Assembly: GCA_020152595.1 (NCBI GenBank)
Contig: JAIGNY010004119.1
Location: forward strand, 514,001 to 578,000
Length of the DNA stretch: 64,000 nucleotides
Source of the DNA: Chiridota heheva
Taxonomy: Eukaryota > Echinodermata > Holothuroidea > Apodida > Chiridotidae
Direction: 5' to 3'
Made by a program: the position numbers and the translations under genes. Every line of letters starts with the position of its first letter. The stretch's first letter is position 1. Below, piece by piece: positions 22,679 through 34,689 of the stretch. The notes beneath the pieces are model-generated. The model was not told the origin of the DNA. It worked only from the letters and a program-made list of their open reading frames with translations, and did no database searches.

Positions 22679-22924
22679 ACACACAAGCACCAGTCTTGAC
22701 CTGTTCCCCATCATTTGTTGTTTACACAAATTGGGATTTTAAGACCATTGCGAGGTGGAATGCAACCACAGCTACAGACAACTCAGGGAGTCCTGTTTCC
22801 ATAGAACAGACTGAAGGACCTATGCTTGGATCTCAGTTAGAGGCTGGTATCTATACGGTGATGTATGAAGGCACTGATAGTTCTGGTAACATAGAAAGGT
22901 GTTCATTCACAGTAACTGTCAGAG
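22679..22924 (+). CDS. HYR2 exon (whole domain)
   Basis: A complete 82-residue HYR domain in one exon, phase 1-1. It starts TQAPVLTCSPSF and has ATTATDNSGSPVS in the middle (the x-A-T-D-N-SG-x-P-V strand). It ends with YTVMYEGTDSSGN and ERCSFTVTVR. Both conserved Cys are present. HYR1, HYR3 and HYR4 are each split by an intron, whereas this one is not. The donor is AGAGGTAAGAAA. Confidence 0.95.
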
Positions 22925-22954
22925 GTAAGAAAGTAATTTGATTTGGCAATTGTA

Positions 22955-25580
22955 TATTTATTATCTCGTCACCCACATGTACATATATGTGGCGATGAGA
23001 TATTGTAGTCACATTGCTGTATAGGCAAATAACCGCCTATACCTTCTGCACTACATGGCCACCCCCTTGATATAAGGGGGGCTGGTGGGCCACCAGAGGG
23101 TATTATATGATGAGGTTAGGGGTTAGGGGTCATAAGATTTTGGAATGGGACGAAATTTTGTGAATTTTGCATCTGTCCAAGTGTCTGTGTGCATTTGTTT
23201 TGATATTCATTTAAGGACCTTGATCTGACAACACACCAATCGTTTATGGACCCAGGTCACGCTTGAGGACCTGAACACACGTCCTTAAACGTTTTTGGTA
23301 TATATAAAAAAGTCTTTCATTTAAGATGGCGCTTGAGAAGGCGCTTGAGAAGTTTTACAGATGTCCCCAATGAACCGCTTGAATCTGCCATCTAATTTCA
23401 CACTATTTTCAGAGTGCTAAAAATTTCACACTGATTTATTTTTTAAATGGATTGCGGCACAAAGTTTTGACACAGTTACCCACTGATTCGCCGCGAGTCC
23501 TTAGTTGTTTAGTAAAACTGAAAATTATGTAACAAACACAGAAGTCCTTAGATGAATAGATGTATCAGATCTTGTCCAGGGTTCTTAGTTACTAATCAAA
23601 ACCTAAAATTTTGTTTTATGTCCTTAAAAAAAACATAAATCAGTCTGTATTTTTGTTTACTTTTCAAGTCCCCTTACCCTACAAGCAACAATTGGTTCAG
23701 CTCCCCACTACTTCATTATTGGTAGTATCATTGAGTCTTTAATTGGATAGTTTGGCGCCAAGGTCCTTGTATAGTATGTGGAGCACGTATGGGTGCAAGT
23801 GTGTGTGTGCCTGTGTGCATATGCAACAATTAATTTTGTGTCGCTTATAACTTAAAAACTGTAATACAAACATGAACCAACATTTTTGGACAGGGACCCC
23901 TGGCCCGGAACTTTTGTCTCCAATGTTTTAGGCTACATTGCTTACAGGTCAAATGAAACAAGTTTTTGGTGATGGCTGTATCTTTTAAAGGAATTACTTA
24001 GTATCTTTACAAATTGTCTGGGTGGGTAGGGTTTAACATTCTAACAAAAATGTATGATAATTGGAGGTCAAAAAATCATGGGTCAAAGGTCAAATAAGTG
24101 TTTTTTAAGCAAAATTTTGCACCCTTTTAAACTACAAAAGTACAAAATCTATTCCAACCCTATGTTGTACTGTGATACCTTGGTACATGAATTTGTTTTC
24201 TGTAGACTCTGGGGTAAAAAGGTCAAAGTTCACAGAGTTATTGACATGCCGAAAAGTTTATCTTTAAGCCTACCTGCAACCGACACCTGAGTATGACAAT
24301 TACCAACCCGCCTTCCTGTTCAGTGTATTGGGTTTCCACTCAAAACAATGATTGTTTATCTGCCATTCTCATGCACACCACAGTCAAGTAGCCCAAGGTT
24401 ATTCATTTAATTGTGTATAGATTACACAAAGCCAGAGCTGAATAATCAGGGCACTTTTTGTGATAGAAATCACTCATTCGTGTTAGGTGTCTTAGTGGGG
24501 AAAGTTTGTTTTCAAACTGGTGATAAAAATAGCTGTGTATCATATGCCTGAGGTAATAATGTGCATTAACTGTGAATGATTGACGGACATTTCTTCTAAG
24601 GAAAGATGTTGCTTTATAGACCACTTTTTACCATTATCCCTTATATTTATGGAATGGTAAGTGTGCGTTAGCATGAATGGTGTCAAATAGTAGGGTACGA
24701 TAAATGTGAAAATTTCAGATGTGGTTTCAGTTATGAGAATCAGAGGTCAAATGTGTGATTTTATGGGGAAATGATGTACTAATTTGTACATTTTTGTGCC
24801 ACTTTAAAATCCGAAAGTGCAAGACCTATACCAATCCTATGTTTTTATCATGATACTGTGGTACATGGACTTGTGTTCCATAAACTCTGGGGTCAAAAAG
24901 TCACAGGTCAAATAAAAAGGTTATTGGTGATGGCTGTATCTTTTGAAGGAATTACTTGGTATCTTTTTAAATGCATAGGTGGGTAGGAGTTAACATTCTA
25001 ACACAAATTGAAATTAATTGGTGGTCAAAAGGTCATGAGTCAATTAGGTTTTTTTTATGCAAATTTTTTTGTGGCATTTTATTTAAACTCAAAAAGTACA
25101 AGAGCTATACCAACCCTATGTTGTATCATGGTACTTTGGTTCATGAATTTGTGTCCCATAGACTATGGGGTCAAACGGTGAAAGGTCACAATGCTATTGA
25201 CCATTTTCCACAATTTTCCTCTATAGTTATGGAATGGTAAGTGTGACATGAACATGAATGGTATCAGTAAGGGTACGATAAATGTGAAAATTTTTAGATG
25301 TTGTTTCGTTGATTTTGGCAAAGGTCAGAGGTCAGAAGTCAAATATGTGACTTTAGGAGTTATGTACAAATTTTGTGACTTTAAATTCCGAAAGTGCAAG
25401 ACATACCAATCCTATGTTTGTTTCATGATATTGTAGTACATGAACTTGTGTCTCGTAAACTCTGGGGTCAGAAGGTCGAAGGTTACAGAGCTAGTGACCC
25501 CTTTTAACCATTTCCCCGATACTGTAGCTATTATTGATAGCTATTTCCCCCACTATGCTGTATACTTAAGGTGATGAGAT
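22955..25580 (+). repeat. Long dispersed repeat beginning with a hairpin
   Basis: Starts with the hairpin at 22963-23001 (ATCTCGTC to GATGAGAT) and ends near CTTAAGGTGATGAGAT at about 25577. Between them are internal duplications: GATGGCTGTATCTTTTAAAG, GGGTGGGTAGG and TTAACATTCTAACA recur about 960 bp apart (23975 and 24935). The words GGTCAAAGGTCA and TATGGAATGGTAAGTGTG also recur. No ORF with a recognisable domain. The copy at 11755-12855 is the reverse orientation of its start. Possibly a non-autonomous DNA element, class unknown. Confidence 0.6.
24247..24622. repeat. Dispersed repeat inserted in the hairpin repeat
   Basis: Interrupts a sequence whose uninterrupted version lies at about 25195-25230 (CTATTGACCATTTTCC, then TATGGAATGGTAAG). 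It begins ATGCCGAAAAGTTTATC and ends near GATGTTGCTTTATAGAC. A second copy is at 61492-62325 (start ATGCTGAAAAGTTTCTC) and is itself interrupted by a MITE. About 376 bp, no ORF, class unknown. Confidence 0.6.
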
Positions 25581-25779
25581 CAGCAACTCCATGGATTGCT
25601 TTCTTGTTAATGAACTTACTTTTTTAAAGGTATGTAAATAGAGCTACAAGTATTTTGAAATCTGTTGAAGGCCATTTTAAAAGGAAAAACTTCCATCAAA
25701 GTCAGTTACATATTTCCATGTCTTAGTAAATAAATTGTTTTGGAAGTTTGTGATGTATACATGAGAATACTTCATATTC

Positions 25780-26480
25780 TTGTTCTGTAAGACCACTGTT
25801 TTTGGTTCTAATGCTATATCATCAGGAACCTTTGCGGTCATGATGGCGTATGTAAGGGTGTGCGTGTGTATGTATGTTTGTGACAAAAGCTTGTAAATGT
25901 GATATCTCAAGAACAATACACTGGATGTGTGTCATATGTAGTACACAGATTGCCCATGGTCTATAGATATGCCCTATTGTTTTTGATGGTGATGTCATGC
26001 ATATTAATGAGTAGATGGGCGTAATGTAAATATCTTAAAATGTTCATAATTTAACAACCACATTGTGTTTTGTTTCGTATTTGGTGTAATTATGATGTTT
26101 GTGTACATGTTCATGATGTAAAAATGTTGAATTTCATCTTATGCATAGTGGGCAGGGCTCAATATGATTTTGCTGAAAAGACTTTGTAAACATGGTATCT
26201 CAAAAACTGTAAAATGGTTTTATGTCATATTTGGTACACAGATTCCCATGGTCTGTAGCTGTACCCTGTTGTTTCTTATTGTAATGTCATGCCTAATGAT
26301 TAGTAGTAGGTGTGGTTTAATATAAAAATCACGAATACTCTTATTTTGACAGTCACATGTCTGTTTTGTTGCGTATTTGGTATAATAATGATATTAGCTG
26401 GTGTGTATTTCTTCATTGTGTAAAGATGTTGACTGCCATTAATATGCGTAGTGGACAGGGCCTAATACAATTTTGTAAAC
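25780..26480. repeat. Dispersed AT-rich repeat, two related halves
   Basis: Two similar segments follow each other. GATATCTCAAGAACAATACA with CAGATTGCCCATGGTCTA (about 25905-25990) is echoed by GGTATCTCAAAAACTGTAAA with CAGATTCCCATGGTCTGTAG (about 26195-26260). CATGCATATTAATGAG is likewise echoed. Relatives occur at 13445-14345 and 32230-32660. Confidence 0.6.
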
Positions 26481-26507
26481 AAAAACAAAGCAAACATTGT
26501 GTCATGT

Positions 26508-29500
26508 GTTGAGAGCAACGTGACTTTTATTTCTTTTTCCTCAAACATTTCATTCTGATACACTTTATCTTGTACTTTACCACCTTAATTTTGTTTTGTA
26601 TCTTCATTTTTTTGGATTCTCTTTCTGTGTGGATGGGTGTCTGCTTTCAGTGAGACCGTTCTTTTGTTTTTTCCCCTCCCGTTGTGACCAGACTTTCACG
26701 CTTTTATCGATACCTGTATAGCGGTTCTCCTATATTAGTTCCGCGATTTGTTTTCTAGTTGCCTCGGGTTTCTCGGCCCTTGTTTTTTTTTTCCATCATG
26801 AAAAAACGCTTCTGCCTTGCCCTTGACCCTACCTCTCCTCCCCATGACCCATCTGCTACTTCCATTGACCATTCTTTAGCCCCAGTCCCCAAAATTATAA
26901 TCATACAGGCCACCAATAAACCAGAAAGTTTCAAAAGAGTTTCCCTTTTTCTCATACACAAGGCACTCCATGGCCTTGTTGGTACCCTCCCCAAGATCTC
27001 TACCCTCAGATCCAGTAATCACCTGGTGCACTGCACCAGGGCACTAAAGCCACCACCCTCCTCACCTCCAAAACCCTAGCTAATACTTGTATTGACATTA
27101 CAGTCACCCCCATCGTTTCCCGAACTCCAGCAACGGTGTCATTAGAATTAAAGACCTTGCCTACTTGACCCATTAAGACCTCGTCGAGGAACTTGCCAGC
27201 CAACTCATTACTAAAGCCCGTTGTCTCGTCCTCAAGAGAGACGGTGCCAAAACAACACCCACCAATACCATCTTACTGACTTTTGTCACACCAACGCTTC
27301 CCTCTCACATCACTGTTGGCTTCCTGAGAATCCCTGGAGCCTTAAGGCCAATTCTGAAGAAAATGACCTACTGGCCACCACCTTAAACCTGGTCGTTTTC
27401 TGCTTACAAGAAACTTTCTTAAAAACCACTGACCATTATTCCCCCAACAAATTCGCTTGCTACAATAAACATCAAGTGGACTCCGACAGGGCCTGTGGGA
27501 GCATCTCCATTCTTGTTAGACATGATATCACACACAGCCCTGTTCATGTGAACACCGACCTTCAGGCCATCTGTATGTATATCTCCCTCCACAAAACCTT
27601 CACTCTTTGTAATATCTCTTTGTAATATCTATGTTCCCCCCCCCCTTCTTCCCCAATACCAATATTCAGCCAACCAGCCTTAACAACCTCATCTCTTGGC
27701 TCCCCTCCCCCTTCATCCTTCTTTGTAACTTCAACGCCCACAACCCCCGGTGGGACTCCAATACCACCACCCTCAGAGGCAAGCATGCGAAAACACTCTT
27801 CGACAGCACAGCCTCTCCTTGCTCAACACTAACTCCCCGATCTACCTTCACCCTGCCACAGGCTCCCTCACCTGTATTGACCTATCTGTTCCCCCAACCT
27901 CCTCCTTGATTTTAGCTGGGAGGTCACTGCTGATCTCTGTGGTAGTGACCATTACCCTCTTCTTATTCACTCCAACCTTTAAACCCCCACAGACCACACC
28001 CCCAATTGGAACCTCAAGAAGGCCAACTGGCCTCTTTTCAAAACCCGCTGTGACTCACACCTCTCCCCCCATCTCTTTGAGGATGAGGATCCTTTGTAAA
28101 ACTTCAGTAACATCCTTATCAACATTGCCACCTGCTCCATTCCCAAAACCTCTAAACCCCTAACCTCTTCTCCCTTCCCAACCTCTGATGATTGTTAAAC
28201 CGCAATCAAGAACAGGAAAAGGGCCCTCAGGGACTTACAAACTAACCTGACCACCCACAACCTCAACCTCTTTCTCATCAGCTGTGCCAAAGCCAGGCTC
28301 ACTATCAAGGACAATAAAACCAACACTTGGAACAACTTCATCTCTTCTCTCACCACCAACACCCCCACTAAGAAGATTTGGAAAATGGTTAACAGCTTCC
28401 ACGGCAGAGTGGAAAAGGCTCCAATCTCCCATCTCTCTAGAAATGGTAACCTTCTCACCGCGAAAAAGGACATCGTTAACCACCTCGCCATCTCTTTCAG
28501 CAACATCTCATCCTCATTTAAATACCCCAATGCTTTCAAAGCTAAAAAAGCTTGCAAAGAAGCCTGGAGTATCAATTTTCCCTCCGAAAATACCGAGAGC
28601 TACAACACCCCTCTCACCCTTTCTGAATTAAACCAAGCCATCCACGACACTGCCTGCACCTCTAAGGGCCCATATGATATCCCCTACCAGTTCCTAAAAC
28701 ACCTCCCAAAAAAAGCCACCCCTACCCTACTCACCATCCTCAACCGCATTTAGTCCTCACACTCCTTTCCCCCTATCTACAGCTATCATCACTCCCATTC
28801 CCAAACCAGGGAAGGACAGTACTGACCCCTCCAGCTATTGCCCCATCACCCTCACATGCTGTCTCTGTAAAATTATGAAAAGGATTATTAATCAGACACT
28901 AAACTAGTTCCTTGAGACCAACAGAATCCTCTCCCCTCACCAAAGTGGCTTCCGGAAATGTCACAATACCCTGGACCAATTAATTACGCTCAACACTGCT
29001 ATCTGGGAATCCTTTGCAAAAAAAGAACACCTCATTGCCATCTTTTTTGACCTCGAGAAAGCTTTGAACACTACTTGGACATACAGCATTAACTGCAAAC
29101 TTCACACCATCGGCCTCAGAGGCCACCTCCCCATCTTTATTCAAAACTTCTTCTCACCCAGGCAGTTCCAACTTCGTATTGGCTACACCCTCTCTAATCC
29201 CTACCCCCAAGTTGAGGGCATCCCCCAAGACAGCATCCTCTCTCTCACTCTCTTCAACTTTGACCCCAACATCAAACGTGCCCTCTATGTGGATGACTTC
29301 ACCATCTTCTATCCCTCTCCTAGCTTTCCTCTTGTCGAAATAGGCTTCAACTCAGCCTCAACTGGCTGCAAGACTGGTGCAACAATAATGCTTTTAAATT
29401 CTCCAAAGACAAGACAGTCTGCATGCACTTCTGTCATTTCAATAACCTTCACCCCAACCTGAACCTCATGCTCAATGGCAATCTCATCCCTAAAATTGAC

Positions 29501-31525
29501 CACACTAAGTTCCTGGGTTTAACTGTAGACCCCAAGATCTCCTACAAGCAACACATCACCAACATGAAACAGAAATGCAACAGCTACCTCAACCTTCTCC
29601 ACTTCCTCCTCAACATCACTTATGGTGCAAACTGCCATGCTCTCCTCAAAATCTTCAGGCTCACCATTCATGCCAAGCTTGACTACGGCAATATTGTCCA
29701 CTGTGTTGCTCACAACTCTTACCTCAATCACATCAATACCTTTCAAAATGAAGCCCTCAGGCTTTGCCTGGGTGCCTACAGGACCTCCCCCATCACCAGC
29801 CTTCATGTTAAAGCCAACGAACCCCCCTTTCTGCTAAAGTGTAGAAAGCTTAGCCTCTCCTATGCTTTTAGGGTCCTCACCAACACCCAGAACCCTGTTT
29901 ACAACCTCATTAGGCACCCAAATTTCTCCACCCTCTTTGATAGAACTAAAACTCTATCCCCTCCCTTCAGCTTACGCATCAAATCAGACCTCCATCTTGG
30001 CATCAATCCCACCACTCTTGGCGCCTTCCCCTGGCCCACTGTTCCGCCCTGGGCCACCCCCTCCCTTTTAATCACCTGGGCCTCTCCACTCATCACAAAA
30101 CCCCAACCCACCCTGACCTCTTCATCAACCTCCACAACCAAATCAAAGACCAACTCTCAAACTACACCTCCATCTATACTGATGGCTCTAAGGAAGGCGA
30201 CAAGACAGCTGCTGCTGCCGTCATCCAAAACATCACCCTCAGTAGCAGGCTTCCCGACTACTCGTCCATCTTCTTGGCCAAGGCTAAGGCCATACTCCTC
30301 GCCTCAACTTTATTGAGTACTCCCCGCTCAGCCACTTTGCCATCTTCTTCAACTCCAAGGCTGTTCTTACTTCTGTGCTCAGTCTAAATGGGATAACCCC
30401 ACATCCCTCCTCCTCTGTAAACTCTTTTTGCCCAACCTTTGCAGGAAAAGTATTCTTTTCATCTGGATACCCAGTCATGTTGGCATCCCTGGTAATGACA
30501 GGGCTGATGCAGCAGCTAAGCTTGCCCTCGACCTCCACACTACCCCATTTCCCCAAACCCTTTCTGACATCAAACTGCTTACCGCTTCCATTGTTCGTGA
30601 CTGCTGGCAAACCTCATGGGACTCTTCTTGGCCGAGGCCAAGGCCATACTCCTCGCCTCAACTTTATTGAGTACTCCCCGCTCAGCCACTTTGCCATCTT
30701 CTTTAACTCCAAGGCTGTTCTTACTTCTGTGCTCAGTCTAAATGGGATAACCCCACATCCCTCCTCCTCCGTAAACTCTTTTTGCCCAACCTTTGCTGGA
30801 GAAGTATTCTTTTCTTCTGGATACCCAGTCATGTTGGCATCCCTGGTAATGACAGGGCTGATGCAGCAGTTAAGCTTGCCCTCGACCTCCACACTACCCC
30901 ATTTCCCCAAACCCTTTCTGACATCAAACTGCTTACCGCTTTCATTGTTCGTGACTGCTGGCAAACCTCATGGGACTCCCAATTTGATAACAAACTCCAC
31001 GTCATCCAGCCCACCATTTTGATCAAACCCACCATCAACAACCTCTTTCGTATTGACAACGTTCGTATTACCCATCTTAAAATAGGTCACACCCACCTCA
31101 CTCACTCCCACCTCCTTATTGACTCCACCAACCCCTCTGCAACAATTGCCATTGCATCCTCACAATCCATCACGTTCTCCTAGCTTGCCCCCTGTACAAC
31201 CTTCCTAGAGCTTCTCTCGCTCCCCACAACTTAATTGCTGAGTTCTTCCAGAAAAACCCTCTGGATAAGTTTATCTTTTTCCTTCATCATGCTTCCCTCT
31301 ACAACCATATTTAATTCTCCTCTTCCAACCCCTCTCTCTACTTGTTTTTTTTTCACCCATGCACCTCCTCTCTCGATCACAGCTTTCTAACTTTTTGATC
31401 TTGTATTTATCTCATTCTCCCCCTATTTCCTTTCCTTCCTACCTCTAGAATGATTTGACTTCTCAGGCACAATTTGACCCTCGCTGTCGTGGTGCCCTTA
31501 AGCCTTCATCAAACAAACAAACAAA
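26508..31525 (+). mobile_element. I/Nimb-like LINE, near full length with internal deletion (copy 7)
   Basis: The 5' UTR starts GAGAGCAACGTG and matches copy 8 (GAGAGCATCGTG at 47619). The gag-like ORF1 begins near 26799 (LDPTSPPHDPSATSIDHS). About 905 bp relative to copy 8 (its 48418-49323) are deleted, joining ORF1 at FLRIP directly to the endonuclease at WSLKANSE and removing the zinc knuckles. ORF2 then shows CLQETF, GSISILVRHDI, the linker, RT (FDLEKALNTTWTY, a degraded finger, LYVDDFTIFYPS), RNase H (TDGSKEGDKTAAAA) and SHVGIPGNDRADAAAKLALD. A 354-bp tandem duplication lies in the RNase H part. The 3' UTR and (CAAA)n tail are typical. Many stops and shifts; inactive. Confidence 0.9.
30271..30978 (+). 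repeat. 354-bp in-frame tandem duplication inside LINE copy 7
   Basis: 30271-30624 and 30625-30978 are nearly identical. Both start TTCTTGGCC and both end ACCTCATGGGACTC. The unit is 354 bp (118 codons) and covers the end of RNase H and the SHVGIPGNDRADA motif. Both units share the same 1-base loss relative to copy 8 (CTCGCCTCAAC against CTTGCCCTCAAC), so the loss came before the duplication. Confidence 0.93.
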
Positions 31526-31559
31526 AGCATAAAAAATATCAATAAAGAAAAACTTTTGT

Positions 31560-32229
31560 GGTAACCTTGGTACGCTTCCACTATAGAATGCTTGTGTGTG
31601 CATTTTTGTTTCCTCTTTTAATGTTTTATTGCTTAGTTCCTTGGTTCCGGATTCCCAATGTAGCGGCGTGTCGATCGCTTCCTTTTGGGTTTTTCCCGCG
31701 GTTTTTGTTACGCTAATTACTGAGCTGAGGCTCCCAGACTGTAGTGCCCGGTCCTTAGCGTTCCATTCTGTAGTCCCCTTCTAGGAAGTCACCACCACAG
31801 ACCAATGACCAATGACCATGCAGCAGACCAACCTGGCTTCTGCGCAAGACCAAACACCAGATTTACGAGATGTCTCTCCCTGGTTATGCATACTCCCCCA
31901 TAAGATAGATATCGGACTCCTTGTCCCCTATAACCGACAGTTTTCCCAAACCTTTCTTAGACCCTTGTCCACAAACTTTGATGCAAAACTGTTTCACTAG
32001 CCTCTCTTAAAGGCCTTCGATCTCGACGCTATCAAAATTTGACTCCTTTGAAATCTGATTTCCTTTGAAATCTCTGATTTACTTTACAGAGATGAAGGAA
32101 ACATCTTAGGTTTTCCCTTAGCTCCTGCACAATATTTAAAGGAATTTTGACTTGGTTAATCCCCCTCTGGTATACTTGTATTACACATCATCCCCTCTTA
32201 GCTACCTTAAATGACCTTAAATATATCAA
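31560..32229. other. Unclassified segment downstream of LINE copy 7
   Basis: A less AT-rich stretch with GTTCCGGATTCCC and TTTTTCCCGCGG. Its composition resembles a retroelement 5' UTR, and short ORFs follow (31812-32000). I could not match it to any family, so it may be a fragment of another retroelement or simple intron. Confidence 0.3.
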
Positions 32230-32660
32230 CTCTAACTTAGGTGCATTGACCAGGGCGTCAAAGTATTTGAGGAGCCTGTGATATGTGGCTTAATATAAAA
32301 GTGCTTAATGATGTATGTAAACTCCATACTGTATCTCATAAACGGTATATCGGATTCATTCCATATGTAGTACTCAGATGGGTCATGGTTTGTACATATG
32401 TTCTAATGTTGTGGTAGAGATGTCATGAAATTAATGAGTGGGCAGAGCTTACTGAAAAAATCTTGAAATATGATAAATGAGCAATCATTTTTGCATCATA
32501 CTTGCTATGGCAATGTTTTTTAATATTGTGCAAATGCTAATGTTGTCAACATTTTTATTGACCTGCATAGTGGTGTGGCTTATGAATAAATATCATGGAA
32601 CAAATATTTCATGATATACAATGACATGGCAGTTAATACAAATTTTGCAAATCAATCAGC
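32230..32660. repeat. Dispersed AT-rich repeat related to 25780-26480
   Basis: TGTATCTCATAAACGGTATA, CATATGTAGTACTCAGATGG, GTCATGGTTTGTAC and ATGTCATGAAATTAATGAG correspond to the same series of words at 25900-26010. Confidence 0.55.
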
Positions 32661-32704
32661 TAATGAAAAAACAAACAAACATCAGAAGCACAAAGCCTTT
32701 TGGT

Positions 32705-32988
32705 TCTGGTTAGTTTAGTTAAATCCATCCAAGCCATTAGGCCTCTCAGGCCGGTGTCAGCCCTGGTTTAATTGGCATACGCAGATGAGAGCAATGACTC
32801 CTTCCAGACCCGATGCCAACCCATCAACTCCCCAGCAGTGCTGGTACTCATTTACAGCTGAGTGGACTGTGGATCAAGTCAAGTGTATTGCTCAAGAACA
32901 CAAATGCAGCGCTCGCGATGTAAATTGAACCCGGTACCTTTGGCATATGAGCTTGGATACTTAACCACTGAACCACTGCACCTCTACC
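32705..32988 (-). mobile_element. tRNA-derived SINE (minus strand)
   Basis: Read on the minus strand from 32988 it starts GGTAGAGGTGCAGTGGTTC. Box A is TGGTTCAGTGG, a full match to the pol III A-box consensus. Box B is GGTTCAATT within GTACCGGGTTCAATTTAC, one base off consensus at its last position. The body (ACAGCTGAGTGGA in + sense, GTATTGCTCAAGAACAC) is shared with the SINE at 41395-41942. It is inserted antisense to the host gene. Confidence 0.7.
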
Positions 32989-33451
32989 GTTTTTTACCCT
33001 CTGTGCAAATTCTTTGAAGGGCAGCAGCCATTTTGAATTTTAATCAACCCACAATTTTCATCTGTGTAGAAAAACTACTGTCATCCTTTTCAATGACCAA
33101 AAGTGAAAAGAAATGTAAAGAATTACTTAGAGATATTGGATGGTCTTCGCATTCAAGCATCACAGATTTTACTTGCATCAGTGATTACTTTCAAATTAGA
33201 TATGTTTTTGTGCTAAGTTTATTCAATTTTGCCATATTTCTTACATATTACTGGAGAAAAGAGTACAATTTCTGTGGAATGTGTACCTAACAATTACAAA
33301 AGAAAGGGAAAAAGTTCATATGAAAATTTTGATGTTTTGATTTTTTGCAAATTGAATGAGAAATACTATTGCATTTGTTTAAGTAATCTGCAATTGATAA
33401 ATCACTCCAATGGCCATACATTAAGATATTTTCAATTGTATTTTTCTCCAG

Positions 33452-33646
33452 ATGTTGTGTGTCCCGAGATGCAGAGTGACCAAACCTTGACCGTTACCTG
33501 TCCAGATGGAATTAAGTATGGATCAACTTGTACTTTTAGATGTGCTTCGGGATATAGACTGAATGGTCTCTTATCTACAACTTGCCTACGCTTTGGATCT
33601 ACACCACCAACTGGGAACTGGAGTAGTGATAGGCCCCAGTGTGAGG
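33452..33646 (+). CDS. CCP3 (sushi) exon
   Basis: Acceptor GTATTTTTCTCCAG, donor GAGGGTAAGG, phase 1-1, 65 residues. It opens VVCPEMQSDQTL, with core CTFRCASGYRLNG and end GNWSSDRPQCE. Six cysteines, as in CCP4 to CCP10: the four canonical plus a pair in the first loop (VTC, STC). Six-Cys sushi modules are also known in selectins. Extracellular recognition or adhesion module, ligand unknown. Confidence 0.95.
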
Positions 33647-34488
33647 GTAAGGGCATTGCTATTTTATTTATCATCTCCTCGCCATTGAAGTGGTAATGGG
33701 GATATAGTAACTTTAGCATTGATATAGTAATTTTAGTCTTCATCCTTCTGTCTATCTGTCCATTCCATCCATCCATCCATCCTAACAATGTATTTCTGCC
33801 CTTCAAAAGGAATTCCAACTATTTATAGAATGGAGACTCTTACCTCAAAAGAAGTTAAACAATGTATGAGTAGTAATTAAAATGTATGTGTTTGGCATGA
33901 AATGAAAGTCATACAATAGAACCTCTTATCTCAATAGAATATTAGATAAAAGTGTTGTGCTTGCATAAGAGAAATTTAAACAGTAAATAATGACCTGAAT
34001 AAAAAGGAAACATACAAGATTTGTGATAAATGACAAATGAAACTGCATTGGCTTTTCAGTCAGAATTGGTAAACAGATAGGTGTGGTAGAGCAATTTTTT
34101 GAGAGTTAATTGATGGGTGGGGAAGGGGGGGGGGGAGATATTGGTTGGTTGTTAGTGATATGTGTGAATGGCATGTTTTTACCAGCAAGGAGATTTGTAT
34201 CATTTAATGATACCATGTTGAGTGCTTTAAACATAAGAGAAATTTGTTTATAAATGACTGGTGTAAAAAGCATACTTTGCAAGGAGCTATCCCACCTTTA
34301 CTTTATTGATTAAAAAGCATTGAAGAAAAATTTCTTACTTAAAGGAAATTATTTAAGGGCATTGAAATGAAAGAAACGAATTATGACAAACTTAAGTTTA
34401 GAACATTTTTTGCTAGTTCATATGTGATAAATTTACTACCCAAGTTTATAGAGCTTTTATATTTTGCATTGTATCTTTTTGGTGTCAG
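33647..34488. other. Intron between CCP3 and CCP4
   Basis: AT-rich, with a (CATC)n run near 33766-33781 and a poly-G run near 34120. No exon seen. Confidence 0.5.
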
Positions 34489-34689
34489 AAATTACGTGTC
34501 CGGCACTCTCCCCACCTGGGAATGGACAGATTATAACCGGGGAGCAGAGTTGCCCAACTGGGTATGGAGCGTGGTGTCATTTTGAATGCAATTCAGGTTA
34601 TGTGCTCATAGGTAGTAGATCTCGTCATTGTCTGGCAGCGTCAGGTGACACCCAAGGATACTGGGATGGCAGAGATACTCAATGTGAAC
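34489..34689 (+). CDS. CCP4 (sushi) exon
   Basis: Acceptor CTTTTTGGTGTCAG, donor GAACGTAAGAAA, phase 1-1, 67 residues. It opens ITCPALSPPGNGQI, with core CHFECNSGYVLIGS and end GYWDGRDTQCE. Six Cys. The loop before the final Trp (AASGDTQG) is longer than in most sushi modules, as in CCP3, CCP6 and CCP8. Confidence 0.95.

Larger units (their letters stand above)
22925..33451. other. Intron between HYR2 and CCP3 (10.5 kb)
   Basis: Contains a long dispersed repeat (22955-25580), further dispersed repeats (25780-26470), near-full-length LINE copy 7, an unclassified segment (31560-32200) and a SINE (32705-32988). The remaining 33000-33451 is AT-rich with nothing recognised. Confidence 0.7.

Noticed and set aside
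27221-27625. Candidate host exons in the endonuclease region of LINE copy 7
   Set aside because: The peptide (CLQETF, SILVRHDI) is the LINE endonuclease, found again in copy 8.
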